64,000 nucleotides of DNA, taken from NCBI RefSeq assembly GCF_013394305.1, contig NZ_AP019810.1, positions 62,001 to 126,000 on the forward strand, in the 5' to 3' direction. Each line of letters starts with the position of its first letter. Within the stretch, counting starts at the first letter, position 1. The notes under the pieces were generated by a model. That model did not search any database. It was not told the DNA's origin and was given only the letters and a program-made list of their open reading frames with translations. Origin of the DNA: Enterococcus mundtii (lineage in GTDB: Bacteria > Bacillota > Bacilli > Lactobacillales > Enterococcaceae). Both the position numbers and the translations under genes were made by a program. Below, piece by piece: positions 9,000 through 17,784 of the stretch.

Positions 9000-9446
9000 A
9001 TGGATAAAAATATTATTGGACAGAAGATTAGTGAACTAAGGCATAAACAACAAATGACGCAAGAAGAATTGGCAATAAAAGTCGGTGTTAGCAAGCAAAC
9101 TATTTCTAATTGGGAAACTGGATTAAAAACACCTCGTATGGGTGCTATTCAAAAAATTGCTGAGTTATTTCATGTGACAAAAGGTTATATTATTGAAGGT
9201 GAGGAAGAAAATTCTCGTCGTCTACTCTCTATCTTTGAAAAACTTAATAGCGAAAGACAACAGTCAGTAATCTCTTTTGCAGGAAAAAAATTAGAAGAAC
9301 AACAGTTAGAAACAAAGCTTGATAATGAAGAACTTCTCAAAGAAATTGATGAATTCGTAGAAGAATATGGATTCGAGGCCTTTGAAAATTTACATAAAGT
9401 AATTACCAGTAAAAGGCAAAAAGAACAAAATAAAAATATCAGCTAA
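9000..9446 (+). CDS. XRE-family transcriptional regulator (phage-like repressor)
   Basis: A 148-residue protein. Residues 5-62 form a classical helix-turn-helix (IGQKISELRHKQQMTQEELAIKVGVSKQTISNWETGLKTPRMGAIQKIAELF); the rest is charged and helical, without the peptidase domain of SOS-cleavable CI repressors. It is divergent from a Cro-like gene with shared operators, as in a phage immunity region. Whether it controls the lysis cassette cannot be read from the sequence. Confidence 0.82.
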   Translation: MDKNIIGQKISELRHKQQMTQEELAIKVGVSKQTISNWETGLKTPRMGAIQKIAELFHVTKGYIIEGEEENSRRLLSIFEKLNSERQQSVISFAGKKLEEQQLETKLDNEELLKEIDEFVEEYGFEAFENLHKVITSKRQKEQNKNIS

Positions 9447-9454
9447 ATCCCTCT

Positions 9455-9539
9455 CCCCCTTTTTAAACGAACGGTTACAATTTTAGAATAATAATAATAT
9501 AATTGTTATATAACCGTATATATAGGGGGTGTTTTTTTT
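9455..9539 (+). terminator. Long hairpin and T-run after the XRE regulator
   Basis: Nested inverted repeats (CCCCC...GGGGG outside, ACGGTTA...TAACCGT inside) followed by TTTTTTTT. The GGGGG strand also looks like a ribosome binding site for the short frame that follows. Confidence 0.6.
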
Positions 9540-9543
9540 CTGA

Positions 9544-9735
9544 TTGCCTAAAAAAAATAAATTTTCAAAAGAAATAGTTGATTTTGAAAAAAGACTTCAT
9601 CATAAAAAGGCAGGAGTAGAAAAAGAAAAAGCATTGGTTAAAGGGATAATTGGTGGCTATACGCCTAATGAAATAAAAGAAATCCGGAAATTAATGAAAA
9701 AACTAAAAAAAGCAGACCATTATTTGTTTTTATGA
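9544..9735 (+). CDS. Hypothetical small basic protein
   Basis: A 63-residue lysine-rich frame (MPKKNKFSKEIVDFEKRL...EIRKLMKKLKKADHYLFL) starting with TTG. The only possible ribosome binding site, AGGGGGTG, is part of the preceding terminator stem and lies 13 bases away. Composition is protein-like and helical. I do not recognise the family. Confidence 0.35.
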   Translation: MPKKNKFSKEIVDFEKRLHHKKAGVEKEKALVKGIIGGYTPNEIKEIRKLMKKLKKADHYLFL

Positions 9736-9938
9736 ACTTTGGCATTTTTTCTGGTAAAAGATTTAGAACAAGTGTTTCATTCAAACTAAATGATTAAATT
9801 TTAACTGACAGTTCTTCCATTCATCAGTAAAAAATTTTTAATTGAATACCCTAATAGTTCGCAAACAGTGTTTTAATGATAAAAATAGAGTTTAATTATG
9901 ACAGTAGCAATAAAGAATAAGAAATAAGGAGTAACAGG

Positions 9939-10298
9939 ATGAATTTATTAGATCATCTAGGGATTGAAACGTGTATTGTTTCACCTAAAGAAGTCCAATT
10001 GACTTTAGCAATTGACGAAAAGCATCACCAACCTTATGGCTATTTGCATGGAGGAATCAATGCTGTATTGATCGAAACGGCTTGTAGCATTGGGGCTAAC
10101 GAATATTTACAAGCCCCCCACTTTGCTGTAGGTATCGATCTGCAAGTCCAACATTTGAATAAAGCCTCTACAGGTAACTTGAGAGTGGTTGCACAACCTG
10201 AAAAAATCGGGAAAAATATTCATTTTTGGCAGGCAACGATTTATTTAGATAATGATTTAAAAATCGCTACAGGGCAATGCACCTTGATGGTCAATTAG
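9939..10298 (+). CDS. PaaI-type hotdog-fold thioesterase
   Basis: A 119-residue hotdog protein. YGYLHGGINAVLIETACSIGAN carries the HGG motif and the catalytic acidic residue of the PaaI/YdiI group, followed by AVGIDLQVQHLNKA and the C-terminal strand IATGQCTLMVN. These enzymes hydrolyse acyl-CoA thioesters, and the YdiI-like branch includes 1,4-dihydroxy-2-naphthoyl-CoA thioesterase. With a men operon 6 kb away and no other thioesterase visible, that role is plausible but inferred. An AAGGAG site precedes the ATG. Confidence 0.82.
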   Translation: MNLLDHLGIETCIVSPKEVQLTLAIDEKHHQPYGYLHGGINAVLIETACSIGANEYLQAPHFAVGIDLQVQHLNKASTGNLRVVAQPEKIGKNIHFWQATIYLDNDLKIATGQCTLMVN

Positions 10299-10535
10299 CT
10301 TTTGTAAATAGTTTCTATAAATAACGAGTCAGCATAAATCAAAAAATACACGCTTTGTTCCATTTCATAATTGTTTTTATTGATTGGTGTCCAATATTTC
10401 GACCCATTTTAGCTTTGAACGATTCATTATAAATTTAGGTTTATCTAACTTTCTTTTTCAACTTTGTTAACTTTTATACAAAATTAATGTATAATGAGAA
10501 TAGTTGGAAATAAATGTATAGTAGGAAGTGGATAA

Positions 10536-11384
10536 ATGAAACACGGTAGAAATATAATTTGGACATACATTAAAATAGTATTTGCTTTAACTATTTTAGC
10601 TATCAGTATCAACATGTTTTTAGGTCCGCATCACATTGCAGCTGGTGGCGTAAGTGGACTTGGTATTTTACTTGAGTCAGCTTTAGGTTTGAACCGAGCA
10701 ACAGTTATACTAGTTTTGAATATCATCATGTTGATTTTGGCCTTGATTTTTTTAGGCAAGAAACCTTTCTTTAAAGTATTATTTGGTAGTTTAGTCTTCC
10801 CAGCGATCATTGAGATCGTCCCAGAGTATATGATCACGCCTGATCGTCTCTTATCAGTCATTTTCGGTAGTGCGATCTTTGCTTTGGGTGTAGCTATCTT
10901 ATACAAAAATAATTCATCTAGTGGCGGTACCACGATTCCTCCCCTTATCTTCAAAAAATACTTCAATTTAAGTACTTCCATTGGACTTTTGATGACCGAT
11001 GCTGTCGTTGTTTCCTTAACCTTATTTGTTTTTGGATTTGATGAATTTCTCTATGCGATTCTGTCGATCGTAATTACATCCATCGTGATGAATTACATTG
11101 AAACAGGAACAAATCGTCAAAAATCGATCATGGTTCTAAGCGAGAATCATCTTTTAGAAATCCATACACGTTTAAGTCAGGAGATTGGACGTGGGTTCAC
11201 GATCCTAGAAGCTAGAGGCGGTTATAGTAATCTATCAAAAGAAGTGTTGTTGATGGTTGTAACTGACCAAGAATTTTCTAAAGTCAAACCGATAATTGAA
11301 GAAATCGATCCGAATGCTTTTGTCATCGTCAATAGTGTAGCAGAAGTCATGGGTAGTGGATTTACGTACCATCCGATCGAATGA
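10536..11384 (+). CDS. YitT/DUF2179 family membrane protein
   Basis: A 282-residue protein with five or six N-terminal transmembrane segments (YITT_membrane: INMFLGPHHIAAGGVSGLGILLE, NSSSGGTTIPPLIFKK) and a cytoplasmic DUF2179 domain from about residue 195 (QKSIMVLSENHLLEIHTRL...RGFTILEARGGYSN...VTDQEFSKVKPIIEEIDPNAFVIV). The molecular function of the family is unknown. It is a single gene with its own promoter region and terminator. Confidence 0.88.
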   Translation: MKHGRNIIWTYIKIVFALTILAISINMFLGPHHIAAGGVSGLGILLESALGLNRATVILVLNIIMLILALIFLGKKPFFKVLFGSLVFPAIIEIVPEYMITPDRLLSVIFGSAIFALGVAILYKNNSSSGGTTIPPLIFKKYFNLSTSIGLLMTDAVVVSLTLFVFGFDEFLYAILSIVITSIVMNYIETGTNRQKSIMVLSENHLLEIHTRLSQEIGRGFTILEARGGYSNLSKEVLLMVVTDQEFSKVKPIIEEIDPNAFVIVNSVAEVMGSGFTYHPIE

Positions 11385-11417
11385 TGTCACAATTAAAATG
11401 AACGGACCTATTCCTAT

Positions 11418-11468
11418 AAAAAAGTCTACTCTTAGTTTTTATTCATAAACCAGGAGTAGACTTTTTTT
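11418..11468 (+). terminator. Terminator after the YitT gene
   Basis: AAAAAGTCTACTC...GAGTAGACTTTTTTT, a strong stem followed by a T-run. Confidence 0.85.
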
Positions 11469-11504
11469 CAAAGCAAGTTAGTTGCTCTACCTAATTAAAT
11501 TGTG

Positions 11505-11519
11505 TACAATTTAATTGTA
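11505..11519. promoter_or_regulatory. OhrR operator
   Basis: TACAATTTAATTGTA, a perfect 7+1+7 palindrome matching the established OhrR box (TACAATT-AATTGTA). It lies 29 bases before the ohr start codon, where a bound repressor would overlap the promoter. Confidence 0.85.
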
Positions 11520-11547
11520 TCAAATATAAAAAGAGGAGTGATTTTTA

Positions 11548-11958
11548 ATGAAAAAAATGTATTCAACAAAAATGATCAATACTGGCGGACGTTCTGGGGA
11601 AGTACACAGTCCAGATCACTCATTCGAGCTTAACATTGCAGCTCCAGGTAAACGTGTAGAAGATGCAACAAATCCGGAACAATTGTTTGCCGCTGGCTTT
11701 AGTGCATGTTTCAATAGCGCATTAGACTTGATCAAAACACAAAAAAATATTGACGGTGCATCAACAATCAGCGCTCAAGTGTCTCTATATGCAGAAAGTG
11801 AAATGAGTTTTGTGTTAGGCGTTGAGATCGAAGGTTCAGTTGAAGGTTTATCAATCGAAGAAACACAAGAATTACTAGAAGCTGCACATAAAGTTTGTCC
11901 TTATTCAAAAGCAACAGCTGGCAATATCGAAGTTACTTTGACAGCCGTAGAGAACTAG
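11548..11958 (+). CDS. ohr: Organic hydroperoxide resistance protein (Ohr)
   Basis: Thiol peroxidase of the Ohr/OsmC fold that reduces lipid and organic hydroperoxides in the cytoplasm. The 136 residues hold both redox cysteines in the expected settings, FAAGFSACFNSAL and AAHKVCPYSKAT, and the start KMYSTKMINTGGRSGEVHSPD typical of Ohr. The OhrR operator lies just upstream and the ohrR gene follows. Confidence 0.95.
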   Translation: MKKMYSTKMINTGGRSGEVHSPDHSFELNIAAPGKRVEDATNPEQLFAAGFSACFNSALDLIKTQKNIDGASTISAQVSLYAESEMSFVLGVEIEGSVEGLSIEETQELLEAAHKVCPYSKATAGNIEVTLTAVEN

Positions 11959-12013
11959 ATTTTTTTAGAAAAAACAAGTATGCTATAAAGTAGCACATTA
12001 GGAGGTGGTCTAT

Positions 12014-12454
12014 TTGGAGGAGTTATTACTAAAAAATCAATTATGCTTTCCTTTATATGCCACCTCTAAAGAAATTACTCGTTACTATACGCCCTTGTTG
12101 AGGCCACTGGATCTTACTTATACGCAGTATCTTGTTTTACTTGTTTTATGGGAGAGAAAACAAATCACCATGAAGGAATTAGGAAAGATCTTGTGTTTGG
12201 ATTCAGGAACTTTGACTCCTGTAATAAAGAAATTAACTAGTAAGCAGTATATCACTCGTAAAAGAGATGATTCAGATGAACGAGTATCTATCCTATCTCT
12301 AACTGAACAAGGACTTTTGTTGCAAGAACAAGCAAAAGACATTCCAAAAAAGATCCTTGATTTTTTACCTTTAGATGAAGAAGAATTATCTATGCTACTT
12401 TACTTGACTAAAAAAATGCTTAAAAATTTTAATAAAGAACAACACGCTCGGTAA
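12014..12454 (+). CDS. ohrR: OhrR, MarR-family organic peroxide sensor
   Basis: Represses ohr until its reactive cysteine is oxidised. The peroxidatic cysteine is in KNQLCFPLYATSKEITRYY, the one-Cys OhrR arrangement; the winged helix follows (LTYTQYLVLLVLWERKQITMKELGKILCLDSGTLTPVIKKL, RDDSDERVSILSLTEQG). I choose the TTG at 12014 because GGAGGT ends 7 bases upstream; the GTG at 12005 would lie within that site. The product is 146 residues. Confidence 0.93.
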   Translation: MEELLLKNQLCFPLYATSKEITRYYTPLLRPLDLTYTQYLVLLVLWERKQITMKELGKILCLDSGTLTPVIKKLTSKQYITRKRDDSDERVSILSLTEQGLLLQEQAKDIPKKILDFLPLDEEELSMLLYLTKKMLKNFNKEQHAR

Positions 12455-12474
12455 TCACATTACCGAGTTTTTTT
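12447..12474 (+). terminator. Terminator after ohrR
   Basis: CTCGGTAAT-CAC-ATTACCGAG followed by seven T. The stem overlaps the ohrR stop codon. Confidence 0.85.
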
Positions 12475-12570
12475 CGCTTGATTGACCAGTTTATAAGAAA
12501 AGAGAATCATTTTATTAGTAATTTTTCCTTTATCCTCTTAATATAGAATTAAACAAAGGAGGTTATTATA

Positions 12571-13545
12571 ATGTGTACATCTATTACTTACACAACAAAC
12601 GATCATTATTTTGGACGGAATTTGGATTTAGAGATTTCTTATAATGAACAGGTGACGATCACTCCAAGAAATTTTCCTTTTGTTTATCGGAAAGCACCAA
12701 AACAAGAGTCTCACTATGCGATCATCGGTATGGCAGCAGTTGTAGATAACTACCCCCTCTATTATGATGCAACAAATGAAAAAGGTTTGAGTATGGCTGG
12801 TTTAAATTTCCCTGGAAATGCCCATTTTTTTGACGAAGATGCCGAAAAGACCAATATCACACCATTTGAATTTATTCCTTGGATATTGAGTCAATGTAAA
12901 AACGTGGAAGAAGCTCGTACGTTATTAGCGGATATCAATTTAGTCAACATCAATTTTAGTGAAGAACTACCGTTATCTCCTCTTCATTGGATATTAGCAG
13001 ATCAAAAAACATCGATTGTTATTGAATCAGTTGCCGAAGGATTAAAAATTTATGATAATCCAATCGGTGTACTAACAAATAATCCAACCTTTGACTATCA
13101 ATTATTTAATTTGAACAACTATCGGTCAGTCTCACCGACTACCCTTAAAAACCATTTCTCCGATGAACTTGATTTATCGGTCTATTCTCGCGGTATGGGC
13201 GGATTAGGTTTACCTGGAGATTTATCATCTGCTTCTCGTTTTGTCAAAGTTGCATTTACAAAATTAAATTCTGTCAAAGCAACGACTGAACAGGAAAGCG
13301 TTAGTCAATTCTTCCATATCCTAAAATCGGTCGAACAACAAAAAGGACTATGTGACGTTGGGAATGGTAAATTTGAGTATACGATCTATTCTTCTTGTTG
13401 CAATGTGGATAAAGGAATCTATTACTACACGACTTACACAAATAGCCAAATTAATGCAGTCGATATGACGAAAGAAGATTTAGATAGTACAGAATTACTT
13501 ACCTATCCATTGATTGAAGAAGAACAAGTTCACTATGTTAACTGA
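12571..13545 (+). CDS. bsh: Choloylglycine hydrolase (bile salt hydrolase)
   Basis: Ntn-hydrolase that deconjugates glycine- and taurine-linked bile salts. Cys2 becomes the nucleophile after Met removal. The active-site set is visible: Arg16 and Asp19 in GRNLDLE, the Asn in GLNFPG, the Asn pair in GVLTNNPTFDYQ, and the Arg in SSASRFVK. The 324 residues equal the usual enterococcal length. Penicillin V acylases share the fold, but the length and GLNFPG support a bile salt hydrolase. AAAGGAGG ribosome binding site; single-gene unit with its own terminator. Confidence 0.92.
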   Translation: MCTSITYTTNDHYFGRNLDLEISYNEQVTITPRNFPFVYRKAPKQESHYAIIGMAAVVDNYPLYYDATNEKGLSMAGLNFPGNAHFFDEDAEKTNITPFEFIPWILSQCKNVEEARTLLADINLVNINFSEELPLSPLHWILADQKTSIVIESVAEGLKIYDNPIGVLTNNPTFDYQLFNLNNYRSVSPTTLKNHFSDELDLSVYSRGMGGLGLPGDLSSASRFVKVAFTKLNSVKATTEQESVSQFFHILKSVEQQKGLCDVGNGKFEYTIYSSCCNVDKGIYYYTTYTNSQINAVDMTKEDLDSTELLTYPLIEEEQVHYVN

Positions 13546-13571
13546 TTATTAATCATTTTCTACGCAAAAAT

Positions 13572-13602
13572 GCCTTGAAACATTCCGTTTCAAGGCGTTT
13601 TT
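13572..13602 (+). terminator. Terminator between bsh and the LPXTG gene
   Basis: GCCTTGAAAC-ATTCC-GTTTCAAGGC followed by GTTTTT; A-rich on the other side, so it could serve both converging genes. Confidence 0.85.
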
Positions 13603-13616
13603 ACCTATTACAATCA

Positions 13617-15017
13617 TTAGTTGATTTTTCTAAAAGTAACCATACTCATTCCTGTGATCAGCAGACCAAACATCCATGTAAAGAAGCGATTGTGCTCTCC
13701 TGTTTTAGGTAATTGCTTCGTTGCTTCCTCTGTGGCTGTTGCAGAGTTCTTATCATTAGCTGCTTGATTTGAAGAGTGAACTATTTTTGTCATTGGCAGA
13801 ATTTCTTTCGCAATTTCAGACGATTGTTTATTTACCAGTACATCTGTCGTATCAATATGTGGAATTGATTGTTTTCGAATTTGAGACAATGGTTTTACTT
13901 GCTCAGGTATTGTGATCGTTGGATTGCTGCCTTCAGGGTGGATTTGTGGTTTAATCACTTCTTCACCACCATGTCCACCATTTCCATTTTCCTCGTTATC
14001 CCCTTCATAGTTTCCATTGTTCCCCTCTGGTTTATCCGGTTTTGCATCTGGATTCTCATCTGGATTATCCGGTGTCTCGTCTGGATTTTCATCGGGATTA
14101 TCCGGTGTCTCATCTGGGTTCTCGTCCGGATTATCTGGTGTCACATCAGGATTCTCATCTGGATTAACCGGTGTCTCGTCTGGATTTTCATCTGGATTAT
14201 CCGGTGTCTCATCTGGGTTCTCGTCCGGATTATCCGGTGTCACATCGGGATTTTCATCCGGATTATCCGGTGTCTCGTCTGGATTTTCATCTGGATTATC
14301 TGGTGTCACATCGGGATTTTCATCCGGATTATCCGGTGTCTCATCTGGGTTCTCGTCCGGATTATCTGGTGTCACATCGGGATTTTCATCCGGATTATCT
14401 GGTGTCACATCGGGATTTTTATCCGGATTATCCGGTGTCTCGTCTGGATTTTCATCTGGATTATCCGGTTTAGGATTAGGATCTGGATTAGGATCTGGAT
14501 TAGGATCTGGCTCAGTCAAGCCCCCTGTTCCTCCAGCTTTTTGTTCAACTGTTTGACGTTGACTATATTGTGTCAAATGATGACTGTCCTCAGGTTGACC
14601 ATCTGCTACTTTTACGGTAAATAAAGCAGGTCTATTGATTGGTTGTGTCAGTGTAATATTAAACGTAAAAGTTGCTAGTTTGTTGTGGAATACAAGTGAA
14701 GCTGGATCGTGTTCGATCTTCAACGCTGGATCAACGTTTTCAAATTGGACAACAGACTGTAAAATCGGTTGAATATCCCCTGAATAAGTCACCAGTGCCT
14801 TCACCGTGATCGTCTCTCCTAGTTTAAGTCTCATAATACCAGAGTTTGCTGAAACATGTTCTTCTAAAAATTTGATTTGATTCACATTTGCCCAGACGGA
14901 ATGAGAAGCTAGTTGAGCGACATCATTGCTAGGTTGTTCATCTGTCTGTGCAGCTTCGACTGGTACAGAAACACTACTCAGTAAAACTGAAGCAAAGAGA
15001 AGACTTAAATATTTCAT
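13617..15017 (-). CDS. LPXTG cell-wall protein with Asp/Pro/Asn-rich repeats
   Basis: Sortase substrate of 466 residues. An N-terminal signal peptide (MKYLSLLFASVLLSSVSVPVEAA) is followed by a roughly 140-residue domain of predicted strands, thirteen 11-residue repeats (residues 186-328, unit NPDENPDETPD), a Gly/Glu-rich linker, and the anchor LPKTGE with a hydrophobic stretch and short basic tail (FRKIN). The repeats probably form an extended acidic stalk. I do not recognise the N-terminal domain. It is divergent from an Mga-type regulator, its likely activator. Confidence 0.88.
   Translation of the reverse strand: MKYLSLLFASVLLSSVSVPVEAAQTDEQPSNDVAQLASHSVWANVNQIKFLEEHVSANSGIMRLKLGETITVKALVTYSGDIQPILQSVVQFENVDPALKIEHDPASLVFHNKLATFTFNITLTQPINRPALFTVKVADGQPEDSHHLTQYSQRQTVEQKAGGTGGLTEPDPNPDPNPDPNPKPDNPDENPDETPDNPDKNPDVTPDNPDENPDVTPDNPDENPDETPDNPDENPDVTPDNPDENPDETPDNPDENPDVTPDNPDENPDETPDNPDENPDETPVNPDENPDVTPDNPDENPDETPDNPDENPDETPDNPDENPDAKPDKPEGNNGNYEGDNEENGNGGHGGEEVIKPQIHPEGSNPTITIPEQVKPLSQIRKQSIPHIDTTDVLVNKQSSEIAKEILPMTKIVHSSNQAANDKNSATATEEATKQLPKTGEHNRFFTWMFGLLITGMSMVTFRKIN
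14034..14462 (-). repeat. Tandem 33-bp repeats, 13 units
   Basis: Encodes residues 186-328 of the LPXTG protein. Units are NPDENPD followed by ETPD or VTPD. For much of the array the two types alternate, giving a 22-residue super-period; single variants occur (NPDKNPDVTPD, ETPV, DAKPD). The array invites slipped-strand length variation. Confidence 0.9.
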
Positions 15018-15145
15018 GAGAATTCCTCCTATTTAATATCATTATCATGTTAAACATAAGATAATATAGATTGAGACGGAAGATTTACTGTTTTTTTGTT
15101 GAAAATAAAGAAATTTTCAGTAAAATTTCAACCGGAGGAATTTCA

Positions 15146-16678
15146 ATGCAAACACAAGAAGCAATCAAAAAGTTTTTATTAAAGAAGAAAAATGTAACAA
15201 AGCTTGAGATTTTTCTTTTTTTAACAGAGCATCAGTTCTTTATCACCACGCACTATCTAGCCGACCATTTTAAGATGTCTGATTCAAATTTTCTTTTATA
15301 TCTTCATGAAATCGAACAGGACTTCCATGCTTTGGGCATAAATAATCTGGAAGTAGTGAAAAACAAAAAGTTTGTCAAAATTTCTTTGAACGATGCTGAC
15401 CTTGCGAAGTGTTATTACGAATTATTTGGTAAATATTGTTTTGAATCAACTAATTTTCAAATCATCGCTGCCTTACTTCGACAAAAAGTCAACTCAATGG
15501 TCACGATCAGCCAAATGACAAATTACAGCCCTTCATATCTCTATTCTAAAATGAAAGCAATCAACCAATTTTTAGCTCTATATGGAATCTCCTTCAAGTT
15601 TTCAAGTAAAGGAAAAAAAATAATCACTGGTAGTGAAATTCAAATCCAATATTGTTTTCTAGATGTTTATTGGACGATTTTTGCTAATACGTCCCTTCCC
15701 TATCACAAGGAAGAGCCAAAAAAAATCGATTACACTCTTCATGTCTTCTTCAAGAAAGAGTTATTGGATGAGATGAATGGTGGCGTCTTGGATAAGTTGT
15801 ATCTTCTTTTAAAACTTTGCCAGGATAATTTTCCCATGACTTCTTTAGAAAATGTTCAAAAAGAATTAAGTCAGTTTAAGTATATTGATCTTCTAATTGA
15901 ACCTGATGTGGATATTTTAAATCCTGATTTACCGATTTGTCGGGAACAACGAATCATACTCAATTTATTAGCACGCCTAACGATTTCTCAATTGGATAGT
16001 GAAGAACAAAGTTTGACGCACTATCAAAGACTGTTAGCGATCGATTTTCCTTATTTGATTTATTCCAAGAACTTAGTCGAAACATTCAGTCATCATTTCG
16101 CTTTAGAGCTACCTGAAAAACAAAAAAAGTTATATGCACTGTCCTTTACGATCAATAAACTTCACAATACCTTTTTGGATAGCGAACAGCCGAATACACC
16201 TTTACCAACTTTTTTGCTTTATAAGGATCAGAAAAACTATGAACACTTAAGAACCGTGGTCGCTGAATTTTATGAGAACTTCCGGCAAGAAAATTGGCAT
16301 TACTTACCAGATTTTCTAGAAAAAGAAAATATTTCATGGGTAGTCGAAGAATTACTACATTTCTACGACCGATTCAAAAAGCAACCGCCGATCATTATCG
16401 GTGTGAATCACACGAAAGACTTTTATATCAGCAAAGATTTAATTGTTAAAATTGAACAAATCTTTTCAAAAGAAGCGATCGTCATCCAACGTTACTATAT
16501 GGAGCGTTGCGATATCGTCATTAGTGATTGTCCACTAAACCAGCTACCCGAGCGTATCAAAAAGATTTATTTGTTAAACGGCATCGTTCGTCCAGATGAT
16601 TGGAAAAAGATGATTGCTCAGTTAGCTACCTATATTTTTGAGATTAAACAAGAACGTGACTACGCTGATTTTGATTGA
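15146..16678 (+). CDS. Mga-family transcriptional regulator
   Basis: A 510-residue stand-alone virulence-type regulator. An N-terminal winged helix (VTKLEIFLFLTEHQFFITTHYLADHFKMSDSNFLLYLHEI) and a second HTH_Mga (SMVTISQMTNYSPSYLYSKMKAINQFLALYG) precede PRD-like segments and a C-terminal EIIB-like end (IIIGVNHTKDFYI...CDIVISDCPLNQLPE). The frame is open 25 codons upstream, but GGAGGAATTTCAATG marks the start at 15146. It is divergent from the LPXTG gene. Confidence 0.85.
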   Translation: MQTQEAIKKFLLKKKNVTKLEIFLFLTEHQFFITTHYLADHFKMSDSNFLLYLHEIEQDFHALGINNLEVVKNKKFVKISLNDADLAKCYYELFGKYCFESTNFQIIAALLRQKVNSMVTISQMTNYSPSYLYSKMKAINQFLALYGISFKFSSKGKKIITGSEIQIQYCFLDVYWTIFANTSLPYHKEEPKKIDYTLHVFFKKELLDEMNGGVLDKLYLLLKLCQDNFPMTSLENVQKELSQFKYIDLLIEPDVDILNPDLPICREQRIILNLLARLTISQLDSEEQSLTHYQRLLAIDFPYLIYSKNLVETFSHHFALELPEKQKKLYALSFTINKLHNTFLDSEQPNTPLPTFLLYKDQKNYEHLRTVVAEFYENFRQENWHYLPDFLEKENISWVVEELLHFYDRFKKQPPIIIGVNHTKDFYISKDLIVKIEQIFSKEAIVIQRYYMERCDIVISDCPLNQLPERIKKIYLLNGIVRPDDWKKMIAQLATYIFEIKQERDYADFD

Positions 16679-16819
16679 TCATCACAGAAACAATTAGCTC
16701 AGTATCCTGTAGCGTTCTTACTATCTATTCCCCTGTTCACTGAACTTTCATGAGACTTGACACTATAGCTATTCTTTTCGAACAGTTCATTATATAATAA
16801 TGGAAAAAGGAGCTTCTTT

Positions 16820-17170
16820 ATGACTGAACATCGAATTTTTACTATGCCCTTTTCTTCTGTCTATCCTCTTTATCTAAAAAAAGCAGAACGAAAAAATCGT
16901 ACAAAAGAGGAAGTTGACCAAATCGTTTATTGGTTGACCGGCTATAAACAAGCTGAATTAGAGGAACAGATCAAACTGGAAAAGGACTTCAAAACTTTCT
17001 TTGCTGAGGCACCGAGATTGAATCCTGACCGTAAATTGATCACTGGCGTCATTTGTGGTGTTAGAGTAGAAAATATTGAAGAGCCATTGATGCAAGAAAT
17101 TCGTTATTTGGATAAGTTGATCGATGAGTTAGCTAAAGGAAAGAAAATAGAAAAAATTCTAAGAAAATAA
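16820..17170 (+). CDS. DUF2200 family protein
   Basis: A 116-residue soluble protein with the DUF2200 signature ([86 protein letters not shown]). The family is widespread and uncharacterised. AAAAGGAG ribosome binding site. Confidence 0.88.
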   Translation: MTEHRIFTMPFSSVYPLYLKKAERKNRTKEEVDQIVYWLTGYKQAELEEQIKLEKDFKTFFAEAPRLNPDRKLITGVICGVRVENIEEPLMQEIRYLDKLIDELAKGKKIEKILRK

Positions 17171-17239
17171 TGGAATCACTAGTTTTTAGTTGGTTTAAAC
17201 AACAATAACCGTTAAAATAAAAAAAAGGAGGTTATAATA

Positions 17240-17767
17240 ATGTATGAACTTATTCGAAGTAATTTTCAAAGATATGCTATTTTACGAGCAGCTATTTATA
17301 TCATTGCTGGTATCGCCATAGTCATCAATCCAACTGCCGTATTTAATTTTGTCGGCTATCTTATCACTGCTTATTTTGTTTTATTAGGTCTGATCAATTT
17401 ATTTGAAGCCTATAAAAACAAGCAAAAAACGGGTGCTTGGGGATTTGGACTTTTCAGCGCAATTGCTTTTCTGATTTTCGGACTGATCGTGTTCTTATTT
17501 GCATCAGCAATCGTTTCGATCTTACCAATTCTTTTAGGCTTGATGATTTTAGCAAATGGCGCATTTCAATTGTTCATCAGTTTGAATACGAAATCAAAAG
17601 GATGGTCATTATACAGCGTAATTTTACTGATTGGCGGATTGATTTTATTATTTAATCCATTCCAAAGCTTGATGGTACTTTTCCAAATCTTTGGTGGTAT
17701 CTTGATCTTTATGGGGATTTCTGAAATCATCAACTACTTTAAAGTAAGAAATATGTATGTCAATTGA
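17240..17767 (+). CDS. HdeD/DUF308 family membrane protein
   Basis: A 175-residue protein with six closely packed hydrophobic helices in three pairs (AILRAAIYIIAGIAIVINP, FVGYLITAYFVLLGLINLFEAYK, FSAIAFLIFGLIVFLFA, ILPILLGLMILANGAFQLFIS, and so on), the DUF308 pattern. Linked to acid stress in enterobacteria; role here unknown. AAAGGAGG ribosome binding site; terminator follows. Confidence 0.85.
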   Translation: MYELIRSNFQRYAILRAAIYIIAGIAIVINPTAVFNFVGYLITAYFVLLGLINLFEAYKNKQKTGAWGFGLFSAIAFLIFGLIVFLFASAIVSILPILLGLMILANGAFQLFISLNTKSKGWSLYSVILLIGGLILLFNPFQSLMVLFQIFGGILIFMGISEIINYFKVRNMYVN

Positions 17768-17784
17768 TTAGTTATTTAAATTCG

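Noticed and set aside
14017-14556. Plus-strand open frame encoding a Gly/Ser-rich repeat (SGLSGVSSGFS pattern)
   Set aside because: It is the mirror image of the LPXTG repeat array. It stays open only because the 33-bp unit has no stops on that strand; no ribosome binding site or independent domain.
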